Positions 33,145-42,978 of a stretch of DNA of 64,000 nucleotides are shown here, piece by piece; within the stretch, counting starts at the first letter, position 1, and every line of letters begins with the position of its first letter. This DNA comes from an uncultured Monoglobus sp. (GTDB taxonomy: Bacteria > Bacillota > Clostridia > Monoglobales > Monoglobaceae). Made by a program: the position numbers and the translations under genes. The stretch spans positions 53,506 through 117,505 of the forward strand of contig CANRGH010000005.1 in NCBI GenBank assembly GCA_947630135.1, in the 5' to 3' direction. Under the pieces are notes generated by a model, which was not told the origin of the DNA, searched no databases, and worked only from the letters and a program-made list of their open reading frames with translations.

Positions 33145-36100
33145 TTAATCCGCGTTAATTCTTGACATTGTGGCCGCCGCCTCCGCGCGTGTTATGTTCG
33201 CCTGCGGAGCGAATGTGCCATCGTCATTTCCTGTCATAATTCCCTTCATGGTGCAGAACATTACGCCGTCCGTCGCCCAGTCGGAAACCGAGGCAAGATC
33301 GGTGTAGTCAAGTCTGATAGCCCATGCGCCTGTCGGGCCTTCGCCCTTGTAGGTGTAGTAACCGAGAATTATCTTCGCCGCCTGCTCGCGCGTTACAGCG
33401 TCGTCGGGGCCGAACAGTCCGTTGCCGTAACCGTTCACAATTCCGTTCGCACTTGCCCACGCAATGTAGGGCGCGTAGTACTCGGCAGGGTTGACATCAG
33501 TGTAACCGCTGTCGGTCGAGCCTGCCTGAACGCCGTCCATGCGGCCGAGGATCGTCACCAGCATGCCGCGGGTGAGCGAGTTGTTCGGGCCGAACAGCGT
33601 CGCGGACTCGCCGTTCATTATTCCGAGCTTCCATACGTCCTCAACATAGCTGTAGAACCAGTCTCCGGACGTAACGTCGGTGAAGGGCATTGATGATCCT
33701 GTTCCGGGCGCCGCCGTGGCAGCTCCGGGAGCCGCCGTCGCGTTCGGGTCGGCCGTCGCGTTCGGATCAGCCGTGGCCGTCGGCGCGGGAGTCGCGGTCG
33801 CGGTGCTTGTTCCCGTTGAGAAGTTAGAGCCGCTTGAAATCGTTCCGCCGCCGGTGCTCGGTCTGCGTGTGGGAGTCGGCGAAGGCGCTGCGGTCTCTCC
33901 GGGTGCAGCAGTCTCGCCCGGTTCGGGTGTTGCAGTCGCAACCGGTGTCGCCGTAGGCTCGGCGTCAAATGTGTTAGATACCGAAACGTTGACAGAATAT
34001 ACCGAACCGTCAGCAGCCTCGATTATAACCTCGTTCTCGCCGTTCGGCAGAGTGTTCAAAAATTCCTGCGTGAATGTGAGCTTGCCGTTTTCAAACGTGT
34101 AGCTTCCGGCGGGAACCGTATTACCGTTGACCGTTACCTGCGACAATTCGTGTACGCTCTCGGGGAGTGTGACAACAACATCCGCGGGAGCGTCTCCATC
34201 AAACTTCTGATCATCCAGAGGTTGCGGTGTCGCGGTTTCGCCCGGTTCGGGTGTTTCGGTCGCAACCGGTTCGGGTGTCGCCGTCTCACCGGGTTCGGGT
34301 GTTGAAACGCTCGGCGCTTCGCATACGACCTTGACCGTTACATCCTGCGAAGGCATTACAAACATATTGTCTTTTACAGGAATGTCGCTGTTATCCGCAC
34401 CTGTTACGGTTATCGTGATCTGCGATTTGCCTTCTTCAGGCGTTACGTTGACTGTTACGGTCGAACCCTCGATTATTCTGTAATCGTTCTTATTGACCGG
34501 TTCATTTGTCGGCTCGGCCGTGGGCTCTTCCGTCGGCTCGACCGTAGGTTCAGCGGTCGGCTCTTCCGTCGGCTCGGCAGTGGGTTCGGTCACACTTTCA
34601 GGTATAAATTCCGCTGTATTAATAGCGATCCTTGTGCCGTCTACATATGCATAGTAATCATAACCCGACTCTACAACAAAATCGCTGTCATAGAAATCCT
34701 GGGTTCCGTCTCCGGCCACGTCTACAACAAGCTCGCCGGTGCTCTCTCCTTCGAGGCATTTAAGCACTCTGTATGAGCCGTTCTTTATTCCGTAGAACCA
34801 AATTACAAGTTTTACCTCGCCCTTCTGTTCCGCTGTAAACTTAAACGCGGAACCGATTGTCGGCGCGGTGTTTTCATCCGGAACGGAAACATTGGTTCTG
34901 CCCTGAACACCGTTGATCGGGTCAAGTCCCGGAGCCGCGTCCGTATTGATATAATAAGTGTCGGACACAAAGCTCATTGTGAGACCGCCGATTTGGACAG
35001 GTTCGGGATTGAGCAGATCATTATATTCATCAAGATAATCGATCGCGATCCACTTTGCAGACTCCGCCGCAGACTCCGCAGCTGCTTCAGCCGCCGTCTC
35101 AGCCGCGTCAATATCGGCTGCCTTAACTTCATTGTTTACAATGCCGTCTCCCGAAAGCGTTCCTGTTCCGCCGCTTACCTCAAGCGCGGCATTATACGCC
35201 TCTTTTCCGGGTTCCGGTGTGGCCGTCGCGTCGGCGTCCGGCGTGGGAGTCGGCAGATCCGGCATTAATGTGGGCTCCGCTGTCGGTTCGGGCGTCGGTG
35301 TCGCGGGTACCGGTGTGGGCAGCTCTTCCTCGGAAATGCCGGTGTAAGGCGTTGAGGGAGCGTCCGGATTGGGAGCCGCGATGTCAGCCACGGTCATAGC
35401 CGCCTTGTTTGTGTTGTCGGGTATGAGCTGGCTCTCGTTCTTTAAGGGTTGAGTCAGGATGTAGCAGAATACCAGAGTCTTAGCCGCCTTGGCTCTTGTT
35501 ACCTCGGCCTTGGGCTCAAGCTGATTACCATTCTGTATAGCGCCTCTCTTAATGCCTTGCTCTGTTCTCATGAGGCCTAAGTTATACGCTTCCTTGACCT
35601 TCATGTATAATCCCATATCAAGCTGATCTGTGTCTGTGAGAAGACCCCATCCAGTCTGCGGAATATAAGGCGTGCCCTCATACTTGATATTCGGGTCATA
35701 GTTCGGGTCGTCGGGCGAAAGCGCCGCGCCGTTCTGATCCATGTAGGGAACCTTGTTCCATGTTCCGTCTTCCTTCCTGCCGTACGCCGCGAGATAAGCG
35801 TCATACAGGATAGCGCCCATTGCCTCGCGCGTCAGAGCCGCATCGGAGGCGATCATCGTTTGCTCGTATGTCTCGGGCTCCTTCTCAAATACTGCCGAAA
35901 CTGTTGTGTTCGCCTCTACCTTTATGGTATGTTCTCTTGTTGCGGCGGCTTCTTTTCCGTCAACAAGGATCGCCTTGAACACATATCCGCTGTTTGCGCT
36001 TGCGGCAATTTTAACACTGTCGCCCGCGTTTACATTAAGCAATGTATCACTCTGCGGATAGCCTGCTTCATACATTAATCCATAGAGCTGTCCTGTGCCG

Positions 36101-39100
36101 CCGTTGCAATATAATTTGTACTCGTTTCCTTCTGTCACATCGAAAACAACTTCGTTTATAACAGCTGTATTACGATGATCTGCGTCAGCTTTTTCACCCT
36201 CGATATATTTGTCAACCTTTGAGCCGTCGGCTAAATTCTCAATAGAAATTGCCTTAGTATTGTCAAATTTCATGTACAGAGTTATTGTGCCCGACGCTTT
36301 TGCGGTGTAATACACTTCCTTATCGGCAGAATCATCAGCTTTTCTAAATTCAACTCCACTGGTAGTGATATCCGGATTATTCTTAAAGACAGCGCCCTTA
36401 TCAGATTTTTTAACTAAGGTTTTAGGAGCTTTCATGGTATAATACTCGTTATCCCATGTCTGTTCAGCCGTTACGCTGTCTGTAATATCGGTCGTGGCTG
36501 TTGTGTGCTGTGATTCGTTATAAATAACAACTTTTCCGCCTTCAGCGGGCTGCTGAACTGTTACCGTAAATTCTCCGTCAGCCGCCTGCGCGGTCTCGTC
36601 AATGGAAGCCGCTTCGAGGGGCTGAGCGTTCTTTTCCTTAAGTTCGTCATAAGTGAGAACATAGTTGTTCAGGGTATTTGTCGGCAGACCGAATACTGTC
36701 TCCATGCCTCTTGCGAACTCGCCTACCGTGATCGTCTGGGTGGGCTTGAAGTTGTTGTCCTTATCCTTATGGAGCGCGCCTATCTGCAGAGCTTTTTCTA
36801 TGTTGGGTCTGTAATAGTAATTGTCCTGCGCCTGCTTTTCGGCTCCCGGTACAACGTCAACCGCACTTACGTCACTTGCCATCTCCGGGAATACCGCTGA
36901 CCAATCGCCGCTCTTAGCCGCGTTCTGAACCGTAACAGGCATATAGGATACCAGCTGCGCCATGATGTTCTTGTCGGTGTATGTATCTGTTCCGGCAACG
37001 CTCTGATCATATATGCTCTGGAGCATTATGCGGCACCACTGTCTGGCAGCCGCCTCGCGGTAATGCGTGCCGTCGCCGCTGTTGCCGTTCGCCGCACCGT
37101 CAGCCGGTGTCTCGCCTGCCTCATAGGTATTGTAAATATAATATACCTCGTTCGCGTCAAGCTTGTCGATATAGGCTTTTGCTCCTGCGTACAGCTCAAC
37201 AAGACCAACTTCGGAATCCGATGTTGCTTTCGCTCTCATTCTTCCCGGTGAGTCGGGATTAAAGCCGTTGGGAGAACTTCCTGTCGGTTTGCCGCTGCTT
37301 GTTCTGGGCATCGCTGTTACCAATACGGGAATCATGCCGCGCGCCTTAATAGCTTTTACATACATATCAAGCCATCTGTCATAGTTGGCATTATTAGCAT
37401 TCATGTCGGATCCAACTGACGCGCCGCGCACAAATCTGCCTGTGCTGACTGTCTCATCATTGTGAGCCGAGTGAATGAATACATAGTCGCCCTTCTTGCC
37501 TCTGATCAAAGGCTCGTCGGTTCTGCCCTCGTTGTAGTTGCTCTTCATGGCTCTGCCGCCCATTGAGTAGTTAATAACATTTACTTTGCTTGTGTCAAAG
37601 TACTGATAGAGCGTCTGGCCCCATGAACTGATCGTCTCGTTAAACGAGTATGTTTTCTGAGTAGAGTCACCCAGAATATGGATCGTGGGTTTGTCACCTG
37701 CGGGATTTACGCCGAGAGGCGTGATCTTTATCGACTTAACGCCGACCGTCTGTGCCGCATCCTTTGTGGGCAGCTTGCCGGGCTCAATCTCGATTTCAAT
37801 AAAGTCCTCGCCGGTAGCAAAGTCATATGACCACACGTTGCCGCTCCATGAAGCCGAAACTGTTCTGGGAACGTTGCCGCAGTTGTCCCATGTGCTTGTG
37901 CCTGTAAGTCTGCCGGCATCCATACCGGTGGGAGCGACCCGTATATTTGAACTGTCCGCAACCTCAACCTCAAGATGATAAGCTCCGGGCTTGCCGGTGT
38001 CATATCTGTAAATCAGACCGCCATAGTTGTAATCTTCGGAGGACTTATTGTAAAGATACGCTCCGTCGGACTCTGTAACGCTCGCGCCGCCCTCGCCGAT
38101 CGTGATCTTGCTTGTGTCCGCAACCTCTCTTCTGTAGGCGTCGGGCATGATAGCGTCAGACTTTGAAACAAAGCCGCTGCCGCTCTGCTCGCTGTATACC
38201 GGAACAGTCGTCATTTTTGTGAAATCAACGTTCGCGATGGGCTCCATAGGCTCAGCCGTAGCGGGAACCGGAGCCTCTGTTGCGGGCGCCTCGGTAGCCG
38301 GAGCCTGAGTTGCCGGAGCCTGAGTAGCCGGAGCCTGAGTTTCGGTCGACTCGCTTGTTACAAGCTTTTTGTATGTAACCTTGACATTACTGATTGTCCA
38401 GACGTCAGGACCTGCGGGATACATAGCAAAGAATAAATTTCCTCTCTCATAGTTTGAGGGGAATGACTTAAACGTAAATTCCGTGACTTTCTGGCTGCCG
38501 CCCGAGCCTGTCGCTGCGGCGGAAACAACCTGATTCTTATAATCAATTGTAGTTGTAATATGGCTTACCGTTTTATAGTCAAACTTGCCGGCAATATTCA
38601 GCCACTGGTCATCGGTATTGCTCGTGCCGTTGAAAGCTGTATTGCAGTCAGCCATGTCTATCTGGTTCCATCCCTTATAAAGTCTCCAGAAAGCAAATCT
38701 GGAATTAACCGCCTGTGTGTTGATATTTTCTGCAGGAGTGGTGGCAATCAAATCAATATTACTTGAAGCCTGTTTAAGTTCTTCGGGAACCGTCAGATCA
38801 TACTCAACAGTAATCTGATCCGATGTCGCAACGCTTTCATCCGCGCCCGCTTTTTTGGCCAGGTCTATCAAATCGTATACGGTCTTGGCGCCGCCGCTTG
38901 AACTGTAGTTTACAGAATTACCGAGATCAACCGTATCGTCAATCAACATCTGAGCGGAAATATTGAGCTGTACCGCCTGTCCGGTTTTGCCTTTGATCTG
39001 CGTTTCGCCGTTTTCGGGAGATACAACCGTAAGGTCGTCGCTCTTTGAAACGATCTTAACGTCGTAGTCAATACCTTCTGCGTTTGCGGGGATATTCTCG

Positions 39101-41088
39101 ATCGTGGCGGTCGCCTCGTTCTTGCCGACTTCCATGGTAACGACCTGAGTCTTTATCGGAGCGCCGTTCTTTGATATCGTGATAGTGAATTCGTTAGGCT
39201 CGCTGAGCGTGAGAGAAGAAGTGATGTTCACGGGAATGTTGAACACGTCCGTTGTGTTTGTGGTAGGCGTAATTTCAATCGGAACCGTAGTCTTATCGCC
39301 GATTGCATTATCACTCTTGTCTCTTACATAAAGAGTTATCTCGCTGTTGATATTGGGTTCGCCTGCGGCAGGACGGGTTACAATAAGCTTATTGTCCTTT
39401 ATGACCGCGTTCGGTGATGCGGATTTCCACATATACTCAACATTGGCGGGAGGAGTGGGGAGATCTATCTCTGTCGATTCGTTCGACGGTATGTTGAATT
39501 CAACACTATTTATTGCCGCGTCAACGTTTGCATATTTGGAAGAAACTCCCATCGGGTCCCAATCATCTGCCCAGCCGCCGTTCTTTTTAGCAAAATAATT
39601 TCTGGGATTGAACTCCAAAATCTGCCACTCGTCAAGAACCGTGCCCATGCCGGGACCGCCTTCCTCAACAGACTTGTTTACAACGCGCTTTGAGAGATCA
39701 AGAGCCGCGCCGCTGTTGTTGGTCGTGCCATACTCATAGAGACGGTGCAGACCAAGCTCCGCGTCAAATCTGCCCCAGCCTTTGTCAGCGATCTTGAAAG
39801 CCGATTTGCCGACTGTTTTGTTATCGTCCAATTTACAATTATAATATGTAACCTGTCCGTTGCTGTTCCATGAGCCGCCGTAGTTATTTTCACCGTTGTT
39901 ATCGCGAACATTATAAAGTATGCAGTTATAGAACAGGTAGCCGTAAGGAGTTTTTGTGGGCGTACTTGCCGTCGCTATAGGCGAGCCGTATGACTTATCC
40001 GAAAAACCCTCAAGACCCAGATTGCAGCTGTCGAACACAGCCGTGGCGCTGCCGTAGATATAATCGGTTCCGCCTATAATTGTGCTGTTCTTGAAATACA
40101 TTCTGTTTTCGCCGGCGATGTACAGAGAGTCCTGACCGCCGCGGAGATAAATATTGTCAAACGTTACCTTGTCGCCGCAGCAAGCAACAGCGTGGCCTCT
40201 CTCGTTGAACGCGCCCGAGCGGGCAAGCCATGTGCTTTCGCCGGATGAGAATTTTGTGCCTTTTGTTACTTCCTGGTCAAAAAGATCCTTGGTCACGGCT
40301 TTGCTCTTGAACGCTTCGGGAACCGCTTCAGTCGTTGTCTCGCCGTTTTCCGAAACTGTCAGTGCGGCAACGTCTCTGGCGGGAAGGTTCGGGTAGCTTG
40401 ACAAAGGCGTCAGATGAGCGTCCTTTTGTCCCTGAGTTACCATTACGGGCACACTGTTAATAATGTGCAAATCCTTAATTGTGATGTTGGACGCGTCTTT
40501 TTGAACGAGCAATGCCGCCATTTTGTCCATACCGCCGGTGTTGCCGAGCTCGGTGGCTCTGCTTACCGTCTCGGTAACGGACTTTCCGTCCACCGTGGTA
40601 TACGTAAGCTTTGTGTTCGCCGGAACAGCCTCTCCCAACTTGTACTCCTTGTTATTTTCATCCTTCGGGGGATGGGCATACCAGTCAATGTTGGGGTTGT
40701 ACTTACCGCTCAAATCGCAGTTTGCAGCCGCGTAACCCGTGCAGTAGTACCAGCTAAGCTCAACATAACCCGATGTTTGAGGTGTCTGCTGAAGGGTCAC
40801 ATAGCTCATGCCGCTGATCTCAACCTGCTCCTCATACCTGTCCGGATTAATGTTGATTGTAACCGGACTTGTTTCGGACGGTTTGAGCTCCTTCGCTTTC
40901 GCGACCGCGGCTCTGATGGTTTTGAAGGTCGTGTCCGTCTCGGACGCAGCCGAGGGATCAACCGTCAGCGTTACCACCGCCGCTGCCTGAGCCTCGCCGT
41001 CGGTCGCGGCGAACACGGTCAGGCCCGTGAACATCGTACCGATCATCGCAACGGCCAAGATCAGGCTCAGCAATCGTCTTTTTAACAT
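33145..41088 (-). CDS. Giant secreted pectin esterase: CE8-like methylesterase, SGNH (CE12-like) esterase and SLH anchor
   Basis: A 2647-residue exported protein. Signal peptide 1-30 (MLKRRLLSLILAVAMIG...FAATDG). Residues about 35-510 are a pectin methylesterase-like beta helix with Asp320 in GGQDSLYIAG and Asp342 in GTDYIYGSA; the LGRPW motif appears as YGGSW. Beta-sandwich regions and an Ala/Pro/Thr linker (APATQAPATEAP) follow. Residues about 960-1370 match rhamnogalacturonan acetylesterase-type SGNH hydrolases: HILGDSTQ (Ser1142), SMGGRAM, SAHNDE and DGTHYRE (His1342). SLH-like repeats interleave with beta domains (1430-1900), then Glu/Pro/Thr linkers, and three clear C-terminal SLH repeats (about 2466-2647, for example FTDVTSGDWFYSYVEDVWKLGIMNG). 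It would de-esterify pectin at the cell surface. Start at 41088 follows GGAGG; own promoter and terminator. Confidence 0.88.
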   Translation of the reverse strand: MLKRRLLSLILAVAMIGTMFTGLTVFAATDGEAQAAAVVTLTVDPSAASETDTTFKTIRAAVAKAKELKPSETSPVTININPDRYEEQVEISGMSYVTLQQTPQTSGYVELSWYYCTGYAAANCDLSGKYNPNIDWYAHPPKDENNKEYKLGEAVPANTKLTYTTVDGKSVTETVSRATELGNTGGMDKMAALLVQKDASNITIKDLHIINSVPVMVTQGQKDAHLTPLSSYPNLPARDVAALTVSENGETTTEAVPEAFKSKAVTKDLFDQEVTKGTKFSSGESTWLARSGAFNERGHAVACCGDKVTFDNIYLRGGQDSLYIAGENRMYFKNSTIIGGTDYIYGSATAVFDSCNLGLEGFSDKSYGSPIATASTPTKTPYGYLFYNCILYNVRDNNGENNYGGSWNSNGQVTYYNCKLDDNKTVGKSAFKIADKGWGRFDAELGLHRLYEYGTTNNSGAALDLSKRVVNKSVEEGGPGMGTVLDEWQILEFNPRNYFAKKNGGWADDWDPMGVSSKYANVDAAINSVEFNIPSNESTEIDLPTPPANVEYMWKSASPNAVIKDNKLIVTRPAAGEPNINSEITLYVRDKSDNAIGDKTTVPIEITPTTNTTDVFNIPVNITSSLTLSEPNEFTITISKNGAPIKTQVVTMEVGKNEATATIENIPANAEGIDYDVKIVSKSDDLTVVSPENGETQIKGKTGQAVQLNISAQMLIDDTVDLGNSVNYSSSGGAKTVYDLIDLAKKAGADESVATSDQITVEYDLTVPEELKQASSNIDLIATTPAENINTQAVNSRFAFWRLYKGWNQIDMADCNTAFNGTSNTDDQWLNIAGKFDYKTVSHITTTIDYKNQVVSAAATGSGGSQKVTEFTFKSFPSNYERGNLFFAMYPAGPDVWTISNVKVTYKKLVTSESTETQAPATQAPATQAPATEAPATEAPVPATAEPMEPIANVDFTKMTTVPVYSEQSGSGFVSKSDAIMPDAYRREVADTSKITIGEGGASVTESDGAYLYNKSSEDYNYGGLIYRYDTGKPGAYHLEVEVADSSNIRVAPTGMDAGRLTGTSTWDNCGNVPRTVSASWSGNVWSYDFATGEDFIEIEIEPGKLPTKDAAQTVGVKSIKITPLGVNPAGDKPTIHILGDSTQKTYSFNETISSWGQTLYQYFDTSKVNVINYSMGGRAMKSNYNEGRTDEPLIRGKKGDYVFIHSAHNDETVSTGRFVRGASVGSDMNANNANYDRWLDMYVKAIKARGMIPVLVTAMPRTSSGKPTGSSPNGFNPDSPGRMRAKATSDSEVGLVELYAGAKAYIDKLDANEVYYIYNTYEAGETPADGAANGNSGDGTHYREAAARQWCRIMLQSIYDQSVAGTDTYTDKNIMAQLVSYMPVTVQNAAKSGDWSAVFPEMASDVSAVDVVPGAEKQAQDNYYYRPNIEKALQIGALHKDKDNNFKPTQTITVGEFARGMETVFGLPTNTLNNYVLTYDELKEKNAQPLEAASIDETAQAADGEFTVTVQQPAEGGKVVIYNESQHTTATTDITDSVTAEQTWDNEYYTMKAPKTLVKKSDKGAVFKNNPDITTSGVEFRKADDSADKEVYYTAKASGTITLYMKFDNTKAISIENLADGSKVDKYIEGEKADADHRNTAVINEVVFDVTEGNEYKLYCNGGTGQLYGLMYEAGYPQSDTLLNVNAGDSVKIAASANSGYVFKAILVDGKEAAATREHTIKVEANTTVSAVFEKEPETYEQTMIASDAALTREAMGAILYDAYLAAYGRKEDGTWNKVPYMDQNGAALSPDDPNYDPNIKYEGTPYIPQTGWGLLTDTDQLDMGLYMKVKEAYNLGLMRTEQGIKRGAIQNGNQLEPKAEVTRAKAAKTLVFCYILTQPLKNESQLIPDNTNKAAMTVADIAAPNPDAPSTPYTGISEEELPTPVPATPTPEPTAEPTLMPDLPTPTPDADATATPEPGKEAYNAALEVSGGTGTLSGDGIVNNEVKAADIDAAETAAEAAAESAAESAKWIAIDYLDEYNDLLNPEPVQIGGLTMSFVSDTYYINTDAAPGLDPINGVQGRTNVSVPDENTAPTIGSAFKFTAEQKGEVKLVIWFYGIKNGSYRVLKCLEGESTGELVVDVAGDGTQDFYDSDFVVESGYDYYAYVDGTRIAINTAEFIPESVTEPTAEPTEEPTAEPTVEPTEEPTAEPTNEPVNKNDYRIIEGSTVTVNVTPEEGKSQITITVTGADNSDIPVKDNMFVMPSQDVTVKVVCEAPSVSTPEPGETATPEPVATETPEPGETATPQPLDDQKFDGDAPADVVVTLPESVHELSQVTVNGNTVPAGSYTFENGKLTFTQEFLNTLPNGENEVIIEAADGSVYSVNVSVSNTFDAEPTATPVATATPEPGETAAPGETAAPSPTPTRRPSTGGGTISSGSNFSTGTSTATATPAPTATADPNATADPNATAAPGAATAAPGTGSSMPFTDVTSGDWFYSYVEDVWKLGIMNGESATLFGPNNSLTRGMLVTILGRMDGVQAGSTDSGYTDVNPAEYYAPYIAWASANGIVNGYGNGLFGPDDAVTREQAAKIILGYYTYKGEGPTGAWAIRLDYTDLASVSDWATDGVMFCTMKGIMTGNDDGTFAPQANITRAEAAATMSRINAD

Positions 41089-41154
41089 ATAATTTCCTCC
41101 TTTTCCGTGCGCCATCGGTAAATTTTGTTAAAATGGCACAATAATTGTACTTTA

Positions 41155-41182
41155 ATTATACCATTGTATAATACAAAATCAA
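41155..41182 (-). promoter_or_regulatory. Promoter of the giant pectin esterase gene
   Basis: TTGATT (41177-41182) and TATAAT (41155-41160) with a 16-base spacer on the minus strand. The leader is about 60 bases. Confidence 0.7.
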
Positions 41183-41220
41183 TAGCCAGTTTTAAAAAAA
41201 ATAAGATACCAGATAACAAA

Positions 41221-41255
41221 AAAACAGTGGTATGTCCAAAAAATACCACTGTTTT
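41221..41255 (-). terminator. Terminator of the ABC exporter operon
   Basis: AAAACAGTGGTAT (41221-41233) and ATACCACTGTTTT (41243-41255) form a 13-bp stem that overlaps the last codon of the exporter gene, with a long T-run downstream on the minus strand. Confidence 0.85.
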
Positions 41256-42978
41256 AATGCGCGAGCTTCACAAGACCGGCATAGGTGCCCGGTATGTTCT
41301 TAAGCTCTTCGTGCGTTCCGGATTGAGTCACACGCCCGCGCTCGAGCACATAAATTTTGTCAGCCTTTTCGATCGTTGACAAGCGGTGTGCCACCACGAT
41401 GACCGTTCGGTTTTTCATCAGCGCGTCGATGCTTTTCTGAACGATCAGCTCGTTCTCGGTGTCAAGCGCACTTGTCGCCTCGTCGAGCAGCAGTATCGGC
41501 GCGTTTTTCAAAAATGCGCGGGCGATCGCAATCCGCTGCCGCTGTCCGCCCGACAGGCTCTCGCCGCGCTCGCCGACCTGCGTATCATAACCCTTCGGCA
41601 TCTCTCTTATAAACTCGTGAGCGCCCGCGGCCTTCGCCGCCTCGATAATTTCCTCATTCGACGCGCCGGGCCTGCCGTAGCTTATATTCTCGCGCACGGT
41701 CGTGTCAAACAGATACGCGTCCTGCGGCACATATGAGATCATGCTCCGTAGCTCCGACAGGGAGTAAGCGTCTATGTTCCTGCCGCGGAAATATATCTTG
41801 CCGCTGTCGATCTTGTAAAATCCGGAAAGGAGCTTGATAAATGTGCTCTTTCCTCCTCCGCTCGGGCCGACAAGCGCCGTTACCTTTCCCTCGTCGGCCG
41901 TCAGCGTCAGGCCGTTGATAACGCGGCCGCGCTTGTCGTCATAGGTAAACCGCACATCCTCAAAGCTTATATACTCCGCGCTCAGATCGGAGTTCCTGTC
42001 AATAAGCGGCGAGCGTGTTTCCTGCTCCTCGGATAATATGTCGTTTATAAGCTCCGCCGCGGCTATGCTCTCCTGCATCATGCCCCACGAGTTTCCGAAC
42101 GTCAGCAGCATTCCGCTGACATTGCCCTGAACGCTGAGTATCGCGAACACCGTTCCGAAATCACAATAGCCGAGCGCCGCCATGACCGCGCCCGCGGTGA
42201 TCAGCACAAAGTTATTAATGAAGTTAAGCAGGTTGCTTATGCTGCCGAGCGCGCCCATTTTTGAGATGCGCCTTATTCTTTTTTCGGCCACGCTGTCATT
42301 GGCTTCGGCGTAACGCCTCACGCTTGATCCGTCAATGTCAAACAGCTTTATTATTCTGAAACCGGCGAGCAGATCGGACAGCCTCGCGAGCAGCGCCGAC
42401 TCGCCTTTTTGGATCTCTTTTCCCAGCCCGCGCAGGGGCGCCGCGAATTTCATGTTGATAACAAAGGTTATAACGCAGGTCGCGAGCGACAGCAGGCCGA
42501 GCCTCAAATCAAGCAGCAGGATAAACGCACACGAAGCCGCTCCGCCCAGCATCGCATGAACTATGTTCGGAAAGCTGTTGGCCAAAGCGCGCTTTATGTT
42601 CTCAACATTGCTGTTGAGCCTGAAAATGCTGTCGGCGCTATGGTTTTTTTCATAATAACCGACCGGCAAAAATTCCATGTGCCTGAACAGTCTGCACCGT
42701 ATGTCCTGCATAATGCGGCGAATCGCCCTGATCTTGAAAAACCGGACAAAGACGTTTAAAACATACGCGGCCATCGCAAAAGCGGCGAACCACAGCGACG
42801 CCTTGAACAAGCCGAAGTCCATGTTTGTGACCGAGTTCACAACGCCGCGGTTGAGCAGCGCGAAAAACACATCCGCCAGATACATGAACGCAACCTCAAG
42901 CACAACCATTGAAAAGTACATGCCGCGCCGCGTCTTGATTATCGAAAAACAGATTTTAAAACCCTCAAGCGCTTTCAC
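41254..42978 (-). CDS. ABC exporter subunit (membrane plus ATPase), second gene of a pair
   Basis: A 574-residue half-transporter. Residues 1-310 hold six membrane segments of the type I exporter fold; the ATPase domain shows Walker A GPSGGGKST, the signature LSGGQRQRIAIARAF, Walker B ILLLDEATSALD and the switch His in VVAHRLST. Start chosen as GTG 42978, seven bases after GGGAGG; a GTG at 42987 overlaps that site. It overlaps the upstream partner by 14 bases, so the two probably form a heterodimer. Both ATPase sites look intact. Substrate (lipid, peptide or drug) cannot be read from sequence. Confidence 0.9.
   Translation of the reverse strand: MKALEGFKICFSIIKTRRGMYFSMVVLEVAFMYLADVFFALLNRGVVNSVTNMDFGLFKASLWFAAFAMAAYVLNVFVRFFKIRAIRRIMQDIRCRLFRHMEFLPVGYYEKNHSADSIFRLNSNVENIKRALANSFPNIVHAMLGGAASCAFILLLDLRLGLLSLATCVITFVINMKFAAPLRGLGKEIQKGESALLARLSDLLAGFRIIKLFDIDGSSVRRYAEANDSVAEKRIRRISKMGALGSISNLLNFINNFVLITAGAVMAALGYCDFGTVFAILSVQGNVSGMLLTFGNSWGMMQESIAAAELINDILSEEQETRSPLIDRNSDLSAEYISFEDVRFTYDDKRGRVINGLTLTADEGKVTALVGPSGGGKSTFIKLLSGFYKIDSGKIYFRGRNIDAYSLSELRSMISYVPQDAYLFDTTVRENISYGRPGASNEEIIEAAKAAGAHEFIREMPKGYDTQVGERGESLSGGQRQRIAIARAFLKNAPILLLDEATSALDTENELIVQKSIDALMKNRTVIVVAHRLSTIEKADKIYVLERGRVTQSGTHEELKNIPGTYAGLVKLAH

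Noticed and set aside
33680..34590. Strong internal repetition considered as a tandem repeat element
   Set aside because: It encodes Pro/Thr/Glu/Ala linkers of the giant surface protein in frame; it is protein linker repetition, not a DNA element.
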